Shown here: positions 20,841 to 28,110 of the stretch, piece after piece
How the letters are laid out: every line of letters begins with the position of its first letter
How positions within the stretch are numbered: the stretch's first letter is position 1
Source: Apibacter sp. B3706
GTDB lineage: Bacteria; Bacteroidota; Bacteroidia; Flavobacteriales; Weeksellaceae
DNA length: 64,000 nucleotides
Assembly: GCF_011082725.1 (NCBI RefSeq)
Contig: NZ_CP049715.1
Location: 434,001-498,000, forward strand
Direction: 5' to 3'
Notes under the pieces: model-generated
Database searches by the model: none
What the model saw: the letters and a program-made list of their open reading frames with translations, nothing else
Told to the model about the DNA's origin: nothing
Made by a program: the position numbers and the translations under genes

Positions 20841-20937
20841 AAAAAAGTCTCACTACTTAAAGTGAGACTTAAAACTAACTACTATGAAAATTCACTGCCT
20901 TATGAACATTTGTTTATAGACAAATTCTATGCCATAA
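20841..20937 (-). ncRNA. array unit 6 (putative small RNA)
   Basis: Hairpin AAGTCTCACT/AGTGAGACTT (20845-20854, 20861-20870) with T run; core intact. The plus-strand mini-frame is broken by an early stop here, arguing against coding. Confidence 0.65.
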
Positions 20938-21023
20938 TAGTTATATTTAATTTATTTATATATTATAAATATGGTAAAATTTTATACGTTATGAAATAAT
21001 ATATCTTATTGATTACTTTAAAT

Positions 21024-21122
21024 AAAAAAAAGTCTCACTACTTAAAGTGAGACTTAAAACTAACTACTATGAAAATTCACTGCCTTATGAATAATTATTT
21101 AAAAACAAATTTCATGCCATAA
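21024..21122 (-). ncRNA. array unit 7 (putative small RNA)
   Basis: Hairpin 21030-21055, same stem as unit 6. This unit plus its spacer is identical to unit 8 plus its spacer over a 183-base period. Confidence 0.65.
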
Positions 21123-21207
21123 TATTTAATCATATATTTGTAATATATTATAATTTTAATAATATTATTATATAATTAAAATAATATATTGATAAAATGC
21201 ACGAAAT

Positions 21208-21305
21208 AAAAAAAGTCTCACTACTTAAAGTGAGACTTAAAACTAACTACTATGAAAATTCACTGCCTTATGAATAATTATTTAAAAACAAATTTCATGC
21301 CATAA
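21208..21305 (-). ncRNA. array unit 8 (putative small RNA)
   Basis: Hairpin 21213-21238. Exact copy of unit 7, including the following AT-rich spacer. Confidence 0.65.
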
Positions 21306-21390
21306 TATTTAATCATATATTTGTAATATATTATAATTTTAATAATATTATTATATAATTAAAATAATATATTGATAAAATGCACGAAAT

Positions 21391-21488
21391 AAAAAAAGTC
21401 TCACTACTTAAAGTGAGACTTAAAACTAACTACTATGAAAATTCACTGCCTTATGAACATTTATTTTAAAACAAAATTCATGCCATAA
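21391..21488 (-). ncRNA. array unit 9 (putative small RNA)
   Basis: Hairpin 21396-21421, same stem as units 6-8; the variable stretch differs from unit 8. Confidence 0.65.
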
Positions 21489-21595
21489 TTTTATGAAATT
21501 GTTATTTGTATATAATATTTATTTTAGAATAATTAAATGTTATAAAATTTTGGAGATGATATAATTGTATAAGATAAAATTTTAATTAAGATAAT

Positions 21596-21692
21596 AAAAA
21601 AGCCCTATTAATAATAACAGGGCTTAAAACTAACTACTACGAAAATTCACTGCCTTATGAACATTTTAAGTAAGGCAATATTTGTGCCATTG
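21596..21692 (-). ncRNA. array unit 10 (putative small RNA)
   Basis: Hairpin AAGCCCTATTA/TAACAGGGCTT (21600-21610, 21615-21625): the one non-Watson-Crick position is a G-U wobble on the minus strand. The core has TTCGTAG where others have TTCATAG, and the start region is TGGCACAAATATTG. Confidence 0.62.
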
Positions 21693-21810
21693 AATTGCGG
21701 AAGTAATTTATAAATTTTAAAATTTAATGTTTACTACTATGAAAATAGTAATAAATATATCATAAGGTGATTTGTAAAATAAATATTATCAATATTTTAA
21801 ATATATAAAT

Positions 21811-21902
21811 AAAAAACCCCATAATTAATGGGGTTTAAAACTAACTACTACGAAAATTCACTGCCTTATGAACATTTATAGTAAAACAATATTTGTGCCA
21901 TT
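21811..21902 (-). ncRNA. array unit 11 (putative small RNA)
   Basis: Hairpin AAACCCCAT/ATGGGGTTT (21814-21822, 21828-21836) with T run; shares the TTCGTAG core variant and start region with unit 10. Confidence 0.62.
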
Positions 21903-22015
21903 GAGTTGCACAAGTAAATTAAATATTTTAAATATAAGGTTTAAAATATCATTAAAAAATTATAAATGTATGATGAGTATTGTGAAAATATCAGAATTAA
22001 TTTTTTGTTTTAAAT

Positions 22016-22086
22016 AAAAAAAGCCCTATTAAAAATAACAGAGCTTAAAACTAACTACAACAAAAATTCACTTTCTTAAGAAGATT
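22016..22086 (-). ncRNA. array unit 12, interrupted remnant
   Basis: Hairpin arms 22021-22030 and 22037-22046; two positions pair only as G-U/U-G wobbles on the minus strand. The core is degenerate (GTGAATTTTTGTTGTAG) and homology stops at about 22086. The missing start region (consensus TATATTA-CAAAATTCATGCCATAATAT on the plus strand) is found 2.5 kb away at 24606-24636. Confidence 0.55.
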
Positions 22087-22089
22087 AGC

Positions 22090-22397
22090 CTTGCACATTC
22101 AATAGTGCCGGTAACCCCTATTGGTTTAAAACCGAAGCAAAAGCCTGCCAAAACTTCTCCAAGCACTCATGTATCAGTATTTAAACGCATTGATGTAGGA
22201 CTTGGGCAACTGAATATTGGTTATTTTGGACAAAAAGTTAAAACTCCTTGCCAATTACTTGAGCCGTATACCATTTTGATATTGCTGTCAGTTTATTAAG
22301 ACAACACTATAAACCTTCTAAAAACTGATTAATATCTGATGGTCGTTATCATCGAGCAGCCGAGGGTAAAGCCGTATATATTATTAACAGCAAGTAA
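22090..22397 (+). pseudogene. lytic transglycosylase of a conjugative element, broken
   Basis: Decayed SLT-type transglycosylase of the kind found in proteobacterial integrative conjugative elements. The frame from about 22093 reads IVPVTPIGLKPKQ and RIDVGLGQLNIGYFGQ, then KTPCQLLEPY, where a frameshift occurs near 22268. The shifted frame continues DIAVSLLRQHYKPSKN, meets a TGA in place of an expected Trp codon, and goes on as DGRYHRAAEGKAVYI. The blocks GLGQ-N-GY, LEPY, LLRQH and GRYHR-A-GG appear in the order known for that family. The first part of the gene is missing. Base composition is richer in G and C than the surroundings. It is a non-functional fragment of foreign origin. Confidence 0.72.
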
Positions 22398-22578
22398 AAA
22401 AAACGTCGGATGTCTCTTATATCAAGATATTAAAACTATTTCCGAGGAACTTTATTCAGAAGAATAGATATTACCTTCATTTTGCTGATACTCGACTTAT
22501 TTTATCTTATAAACAAAAAAATTGAAAATGTAACTTATTTAAGCAGCTCACTAAAAGTAAGCTTAAAGTGAATACTAG

Positions 22579-23772
22579 TTAAGTAATGTTACTAACTCTT
22601 GTTATCCATAAGATGAATATGGATATACCTAATAATGGAATACAAATTAAATTAACTAGTTGCCAGCCAGATAGGTACATTAAAGCGCCGGCTGAAAATG
22701 AAGCAACGATATTACCTGTATATACAAATAAGGAGTTTAATCCTTGAGCTTTTGTTTTCATGGCTGGACTGTATGTTTTTGTCAATAGAAGTGTTCCACC
22801 ATTGAACATAAAATTCCATCCTATACCGGATAAGCCGAGTTCAATCATATAAATTTCAAGAGTTTGGTTAGGTAATAAAGTTAATAGGCAACCTAATGCA
22901 CTACTTAAAACTCCGATGGTAATTAGCCCCTTAAGTCCAATAATTTTCACTAAGCTAGGATTAAAAAAGGACGGCAAATACATCATAATAAAATGTACCT
23001 GCAAGACAATAGATGCAGTCGTTAAAGCAAAGCAAGATTTATGCAATGATAATGGTGCGGCATTCATGGTTAGAGTCATTACAGCAAAAGCAATAGTACA
23101 AATAATACTAATCTGAATAAAATTCGAGCTTAATAACTTATGTTTGTGATCTGATGTTTTAATTGCATCTGGAGTAGGGCTAACCGTACGTCCTAAATCA
23201 CTGGAAAGGAATAACTGTGATAAGGCTAAACAAACACAAACAGTAATGATAGCTACAAAAGAACCAGCATAGGGTACCGGTGAAAATAACTCGGAAAAGT
23301 GACTACTGAGAAAAGGACCGGCAATACCACCTATCACCCCGGCCCCCATTACAACAGATATTGCAGAAGCATGCTCCTTTGAGTTTTTAGCGGCATCAAT
23401 TGCTGCAAACCGATAATATTGACCAAAAGCACTAAAAATACCTAATAACAAAGCTCCTAGGACGAGTACATAAAAATGATTCAACAACAAGGCTATACAG
23501 CATATTATTCCACCTAAGATTCCTACACCGGCTTTAAACATAAAACCACCTTTACGACCAAGTATCCCCATCAACCATGAGGCAGGATATATCATCAATA
23601 AAGTACCAATAACTGTAGCAGTTACTGGTAGTGTATTAAGTGAAGGGCTGGGTGATAAATATGAACCGGAAAGGCTTGAGACTGTTGTTAGCATCGAAAC
23701 AACAGTTGTAGTTAATGCCTGTCCCACGGCCAACACAATAATATCTTTCGATGGTAGATGCATAACATTCAC
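22579..23772 (-). CDS. MFS transporter, probably horizontally acquired
   Basis: 397-residue major facilitator protein with about twelve membrane helices, a central cytoplasmic loop (around residues 190-215, with TPDAIKTSDHKHK) and a GRKGG-type motif in the first half (LMGILGRKGGF). The frame is intact. Codon use and base composition differ from the host genes: many C- and G-ending codons. It sits in the foreign block with a broken conjugative-element gene on one side and shattered frames on the other, so a gammaproteobacterial-like donor is likely. The substrate cannot be read; export of a small molecule made by the decayed neighbour genes is one possibility. Confidence 0.82.
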   Translation of the reverse strand: MNVMHLPSKDIIVLAVGQALTTTVVSMLTTVSSLSGSYLSPSPSLNTLPVTATVIGTLLMIYPASWLMGILGRKGGFMFKAGVGILGGIICCIALLLNHFYVLVLGALLLGIFSAFGQYYRFAAIDAAKNSKEHASAISVVMGAGVIGGIAGPFLSSHFSELFSPVPYAGSFVAIITVCVCLALSQLFLSSDLGRTVSPTPDAIKTSDHKHKLLSSNFIQISIICTIAFAVMTLTMNAAPLSLHKSCFALTTASIVLQVHFIMMYLPSFFNPSLVKIIGLKGLITIGVLSSALGCLLTLLPNQTLEIYMIELGLSGIGWNFMFNGGTLLLTKTYSPAMKTKAQGLNSLFVYTGNIVASFSAGALMYLSGWQLVNLICIPLLGISIFILWITRVSNIT

Positions 23773-23841
23773 TCCTTTTATATGAAATTATATGAAATTG
23801 ATTTAATCATTTAATTATGTTTATTCAATTATGCACATTAT

Positions 23842-24124
23842 TTACCCTATGCTTAAAGCTTCATTTATTAACTCTTCAATTGGTATGAATCCCAGCTCAA
23901 CCATACATAATGGCTGTTGTGAACCAACTAACCAATCAAATAAAAGATATGACTCACCTGACTTAAGCTGAACAGGAACAACATTATTACGTATAGTAAA
24001 TTCTGCAAAGCTTTCAAAAATAATATCTTTGGATTGAAGACAACCCAACAAAACATGTTGAGAAAACTGATTACCACCACTAGGTCCTAATGTATAAATA
24101 GCAGGTTTATCCTTTTAATCTCGT
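23842..24124 (-). pseudogene. remnant of unrecognised gene (TLGPSGGN motif)
   Basis: The minus strand from about 24120 reads KDKPAIYTLGPSGGNQFSQH, then a 69-residue stretch beginning at the ATG at 24051 and ending ELINEALSIG at 23842. The N-terminal TLGPSGGN recalls the TLGPxGT start of prephenate dehydratase-like proteins, and the later PVQLKSGES would fit loosely, but similarity is too weak for a call. An in-frame TAA precedes KDKPAIY, and the frame upstream of it is also open, so either a short gene starts at a non-standard codon or one longer gene is interrupted. It lies 70 bases upstream of the MFS gene on the same strand. Confidence 0.45.
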
Positions 24125-24596
24125 TTTTCATGTACTGTTAATCTTAATGTTTTTCTACCTGATAAGTAAATAATACCAGCACTTTCATCATATATGTAAG
24201 GCAATATAATTACATATTGATTTCCAAGCTACATTTTGTATAAAAGAAATAGCATCTTCTAGAACTTCCTCATTTTCGAACTGAGCCGACCATTCAGTTT
24301 GATGGCGATTAATTATTAAACTAATAATATAGGCTGTAATTAAATGATTACAAGATAAAAAACTAATCATTATACCACTGATGCTTGCAAATTAATCTCG
24401 TGAGGTAATTGATATCTAGAGGTTCGTGATGGATCAAATAAATTATCCCAATCAATATTTAGTAAAATTGCATCAAACTTTGCTGCAACATTTCATTGAT
24501 TAAATTGGAAAGTATTTCCCTTTCACCAGCAATAACAGAATGACTATTTCCTCCCACAACATTTGAATATAATACAAATTTGATAATGTTTTGGTT
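24125..24596 (-). pseudogene. shattered coding region, family not recognised
   Basis: On the minus strand three successive frame segments read as one protein if shifted: SNQNIIKFVLYSNVVGGNSH... to NEMLQQ; AKFDAILLNIDWDNLFDPSRTSRYQLP...; then SGIMISFLSCNHLITAYI... through HQTEWSAQFENEEVLEDA to CNYI; and finally YDESAGIIYLSGRKTLRLTVHEKRD before a stop. Each switch needs a one- or two-base shift. The product reads like a real cytosolic protein but I do not recognise the family. Together with the remnant downstream and the MFS gene it may be the ruin of a small biosynthetic operon. Confidence 0.45.
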
Positions 24597-24605
24597 AGAT
24601 ATATT

Positions 24606-24636
24606 AGATATATTAGACAAAATTTATGCCATTATA
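24606..24636 (-). repeat. displaced end of array unit 12
   Basis: The plus strand reads TATATTAGACAAAATTTATG and then CCATTATAT, matching the start-region end of the array units (TATATTAAAACAAAATTCAT then GCCATAATAT) at nearly every position. It is 2.5 kb from the rest of the array and marks the right border of the foreign block. Confidence 0.65.
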
Positions 24637-24959
24637 TCATTATAAATACTTAATATAATATAAATTCGGGTGAGTTGAAAATGTAAAAGACAATTATTAA
24701 TTGCCATTCTTTATAAATCAGTATAATATATTTATTATGTTTCTATGATTCAATATACTATTTCTGAATATAATTTTTATTTAAGTTTTTAATTAAATAA
24801 TTATATTAAGAGTAACAATTAAATTATTAAATAAAAACACTTTAAATATTCTTGTATTATATTAGCTATTTCTATGGTGATTGGTAAATTATTTAATAAT
24901 TTAAAATTTAGGTTAATAGATTTAATAGATTTAATTGTAAGATTATTTTAAAATAAAAA
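24637..24959. other. AT-rich intergenic region
   Basis: About 320 bases between the foreign block and the CYTH gene. Very AT-rich, no coding frame, no strong hairpin seen. Confidence 0.5.
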
Positions 24960-25436
24960 TTATTTATTATCCCAATTTTTATAAGGATTTTTCATAAGCA
25001 TTGAATTGTAATATCTGGGATCAGCTGTGACTTCTTTCCCTAACCAATTCGGTTTCTCAATATTTTCATTTTCATCATCTAATTCAATTTCTGCAAGGAT
25101 TAGTCCTTCGTTCTCACCATAAAACTCATCTACTTCAATTATTTTATCTCCAAAGGGAACAATATATCTTATTTTATCTATAATACCTACTTCACATAAT
25201 TGTATAAGTTCATTAGCCTCTTCTTTTGTGATTTCCTTTTCCCACTCAAATCTGCTTATACTATTTTTTTTATTTGAACCTTTAATGGTTAAAAAACCTT
25301 GATTGTCTTGGATTCTAACACGTACAGTTCTTTCAGGTATTGAAGATAGATATCCTTGTTTAATTTGTAAACTTTTAATAGCCTTCGATTTAAATTCTCC
25401 TGTAATTAAATATTTCCTTTCAATTTCTTGTCCCAT
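24960..25436 (-). CDS. CYTH domain protein (triphosphate tunnel metalloenzyme)
   Basis: 158-residue cytosolic protein that begins with the diagnostic ExExK signature (EIERKYLI). Charged beta strands follow: ERTVRVRIQ, GFLTIKG, FEWEKEIT, DKIRYIVPFGDKIIEVDEFYG and ILAEIELDDE. Bacterial single-domain members of this size are usually inorganic triphosphatases; adenylate cyclase activity is less likely. It is followed on the same strand by no close gene; the GT9-GT2 fusion lies upstream in transcription order. Confidence 0.88.
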   Translation of the reverse strand: MGQEIERKYLITGEFKSKAIKSLQIKQGYLSSIPERTVRVRIQDNQGFLTIKGSNKKNSISRFEWEKEITKEEANELIQLCEVGIIDKIRYIVPFGDKIIEVDEFYGENEGLILAEIELDDENENIEKPNWLGKEVTADPRYYNSMLMKNPYKNWDNK

Positions 25437-25503
25437 AGGATGTAATAAACAATTTTATTGAATATTTCATTTGTAAATTATAAAAAAATACAAATTTTTG
25501 AAT

Positions 25504-27378
25504 TTAATTTTTATTCTTTTTAGCTTTCCAAAGTTGATCTAAATATTTATATCTGTCGGAAACATATTGAGAATACATTTTAGAAATAATATATCCCTCT
25601 TTTCCATCTAAAAAACCAAATTGAATAATATAATGATGGAGAAAACGATATATAGGTTTAATATGGTGATGTAAAAAATTAGATTTTTTACCCTTTTCAA
25701 ATAATTCTTTTGCCTTTAGTCGGGAATATTTATCTAACTTATCCAAATATTTTTTTTCAGAATTAAAAGAATAATGGTCCAATCTGTTTTTTAAATATCC
25801 CGGTTCGGTTTTACATTCTATTTCTTCATGAACAAGTTTACTGCTTTTATATAAGGATTTATCTTTTTTAAATAAACGTATTACTTTATCATTCTTCCAT
25901 CCGCTATGTTTCAGAAGTTTATCTTTAAAGTAAAAATTTCTTTTTATCCAATAAGCGTCTTTAGGGTTAAGGGAATTTACAGTATTTAAAATTTCATTTA
26001 TTAAAGGAGTGGGGATATGTTCGTCTAAATCAAAAAAGACGATCCATTCATGAGTTGCGCGTTCAATTGCAAAATTCTTTTGATTAGTGAAATTATCAAA
26101 TACTCTTTCAATGAAAATTACATTAGGATATTTTTTGAAACGTTCCTTAGTTTTATCTGTGCTAAATGAATCCACTACAATTATCTCATCGGCAAAAGAA
26201 ATGTCTTTCATGAAACGATCTACATTATCTTCTTCATTATAGGTGATACATAAAGCGGTGATTTTTGGTTTATTGTCTTTAATTTCTTGAGGTAAATTGG
26301 AATTTGTTTTCTCAATTCCTAAAATATTTTGTAAAAAATGATCAATTTTGCCAAGTAACATTTTCGGTTTCATTAGTTTATAAAAAGGTTCAGGCTTACG
26401 TAAGATTTCTTTAAGAGGATATTCCGTATAAATTTCAGGATATATATCCATAAGATGAAAACTCTTATGAATAAATAAATTTTCATAGCATCCCCAATCT
26501 TTTCTGAACTTGTGCGGGGAAAAAATTGAAAACGTGGGCTTTTGTATAGCCTTTGCAATATTAACAGCTCCTCCCTCATTGGCTATCAGTGCATTGCAAT
26601 TAGATAATATGGAAGCAAATTCTCGAATATTATTTCCAAGAATGGAAGTAAATATTTTTTCTTTATGTTCAATTTCTTTTAAAAGATCATCCGCTTCTTT
26701 TTGCTGACTAGGAATATAATTAAATAAAATATCTATATCATAATATTTTAACAAGTAATTGATTAACTCCGCCATATACGATAGAGGCCAAGATTTTTTT
26801 AAACTGCTTCCCAATATACCAACCATTAGGACCGGTTTAATAAAACTGACTCCGGAACTGATCATTAATTTTTTAGCATTATTAATTTCTTGATCATTTA
26901 AAAATATTTCGGTTTGAAAATCAATTTTTGTAATATCATCTACAAAAGGAGAAAGTAAAAGGCATCTATTTTCAATAGAAGTACAATGGATAAATTTAGG
27001 AAACTTTTCTTCTACAAAAACATCCGTATAAAAATATTTAAAAAAAGGTTTATCATAACTAATTTTCCTCTTAGCTTTAGAAAACAAAGTTATAAAACGG
27101 CTTTGTAATTTAGCGTAAGGATCTAAAAGTATATCATATTTTTCATTTTTAATATATTTTGTATACTTCCATAAAACAGAAAGCTTTTTTAACTCAATAT
27201 CATCAAACTCAATTATTTTGTCGATATAAGGATTGTTTTGAAGGATATAAATAGCATTGTGGTAACAAAAAAAATGAACTTCGATGTTGGGAAATATTTT
27301 TTTTAAATTTTTAGCAAGTACACTGGCCACTAAAACATCTCCGATAAATTTATTTTGTATAATTAATGCTTTTTTCAA
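25504..27378 (-). CDS. two-domain glycosyltransferase: GT9 (heptosyltransferase-like) fused to GT2
   Basis: 624-residue fusion. Residues 1 to about 350 are a GT9 (heptosyltransferase) domain: IQNKFIGDVLVASVLAKNLKKIFP, ILLDPYAKLQSR, PVLMVGILGSSLKKSWPLSYMAELI, and ANEGGAVNIAKAIQKPTFSIFSPH. After a linker with QEIKDNKPK, residues from about 378 form a WaaE/KdtX-like GT2 domain: ITALCITYNEEDNVDRFM, EIIVVDSFSTDKT, NQKNFAIERATHEWIVFFDLDEHI, DKVIRLF and LVHEEIE. Both active-site regions look intact. It probably adds sugars to the lipopolysaccharide core at the inner membrane. These domains are usually separate genes. Confidence 0.87.
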   Translation of the reverse strand: MKKALIIQNKFIGDVLVASVLAKNLKKIFPNIEVHFFCYHNAIYILQNNPYIDKIIEFDDIELKKLSVLWKYTKYIKNEKYDILLDPYAKLQSRFITLFSKAKRKISYDKPFFKYFYTDVFVEEKFPKFIHCTSIENRCLLLSPFVDDITKIDFQTEIFLNDQEINNAKKLMISSGVSFIKPVLMVGILGSSLKKSWPLSYMAELINYLLKYYDIDILFNYIPSQQKEADDLLKEIEHKEKIFTSILGNNIREFASILSNCNALIANEGGAVNIAKAIQKPTFSIFSPHKFRKDWGCYENLFIHKSFHLMDIYPEIYTEYPLKEILRKPEPFYKLMKPKMLLGKIDHFLQNILGIEKTNSNLPQEIKDNKPKITALCITYNEEDNVDRFMKDISFADEIIVVDSFSTDKTKERFKKYPNVIFIERVFDNFTNQKNFAIERATHEWIVFFDLDEHIPTPLINEILNTVNSLNPKDAYWIKRNFYFKDKLLKHSGWKNDKVIRLFKKDKSLYKSSKLVHEEIECKTEPGYLKNRLDHYSFNSEKKYLDKLDKYSRLKAKELFEKGKKSNFLHHHIKPIYRFLHHYIIQFGFLDGKEGYIISKMYSQYVSDRYKYLDQLWKAKKNKN

Positions 27379-27426
27379 AAATATAATATTTAGTTATAAA
27401 ATAGTTCAGCAAAATTAGAAAAAAAA

Positions 27427-28056
27427 TTATTCATAATTAAGAACATAGGTCATGTAATAATTATTTATTTTCTTATAGTAGGCATAATATTTAACACTCG
27501 CTTTTTCATCAATAATCCAACATACAATAGGTTTATCACTTTTCAATTGAAAGGGTTCTACTCTATAGTGATTTAAAAAAGACCATAAGTTTCCATGGTG
27601 TATTTTATACAGGGCTTCTTTTAATCCCCATAAAATATGATAATAGTCCTTTTCCTCACCTTTCGGTATGAATTCAAATTCATCTTTTCGAATAAATTTA
27701 TATTTTATAGTATTAATTTTTTCATCCCTTTCCAATTCAATATCTACTCCAATATTAAAAGACGAAGCACCAACACAGACTACTCCGTGTGAATGAGATA
27801 CGGAAATATTGTAAGTTCCTTCAACATAGGGTTTACCTTCTTTAGTGTATTTCACGGTACTATCTAAACCTAAAGCCATTAAACAAGCTCGTAATCCCAA
27901 ATATTCTCGTTTTCTTTTAGGGGTTAACGAATCATATTTACCTTGTCTTATGTTATCTAATTTTAATATCCGTAACAATTCCTCATTAGTTTCACTGACT
28001 TTCCAAGTAACTATTCTCGTAAAATAATCAGGTATAATAAAATCTACAATAGGCAT
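27427..28056 (-). CDS. 4'-phosphopantetheinyl transferase superfamily protein
   Basis: 209-residue Sfp/AcpT-type enzyme that moves phosphopantetheine from CoA to a carrier protein. The metal-binding motif GVDIE (in NIGVDIELERDE) and the WxxKEAxxK motif (WGLKEALYKIHHG) are present, with SVSHSHGVVCVGAS before them. It probably activates an acyl carrier protein. It lies downstream of the nucleoid-associated protein gene and 48 bases before the glycosyltransferase on the same strand. Confidence 0.88.
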   Translation of the reverse strand: MPIVDFIIPDYFTRIVTWKVSETNEELLRILKLDNIRQGKYDSLTPKRKREYLGLRACLMALGLDSTVKYTKEGKPYVEGTYNISVSHSHGVVCVGASSFNIGVDIELERDEKINTIKYKFIRKDEFEFIPKGEEKDYYHILWGLKEALYKIHHGNLWSFLNHYRVEPFQLKSDKPIVCWIIDEKASVKYYAYYKKINNYYMTYVLNYE

Positions 28057-28110
28057 TTAAGATAATTTAAATAGATTAGTAAGTAAATATATAAAATTAT
28101 AATAATTCTC

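Larger units (their letters stand above)
19656..22086 (-). repeat. tandem array of twelve hairpin-ended units (putative small RNA genes)
   Basis: Twelve related units with most periods 170-214 bases. On the minus strand each unit reads: a conserved start region (TTATGGCATGAA-TTTG), a variable stretch, a conserved core containing AAGGCAGTGAATTTTCATAG and TAGTTAGTTTTAAG, then a hairpin and a T run. The core is almost invariant while the hairpin stem differs in sequence between units yet stays paired, as expected of intrinsic terminators. Spacers are mostly unconserved AT-rich DNA but share TATTATTTCA on the minus strand about 35-45 bases past the preceding hairpin. I do not recognise the family; no protein-coding reading is convincing. 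Confidence 0.85.

Noticed and set aside
19656-22086. CRISPR array
   Set aside because: Repeats are about 90 bases with long AT-rich and sometimes identical spacers, and no cas genes are nearby.
19656-22086. Integron attC array or cassette cluster
   Set aside because: No integrase, and the hairpins lack the RYYYAAC/GTTRRRY ends; they behave as T-run terminators.
22105-22299. A 64-residue open frame as a real small gene
   Set aside because: Its sequence is an internal fragment of a transglycosylase whose continuation lies in another frame, so it is a pseudogene piece.
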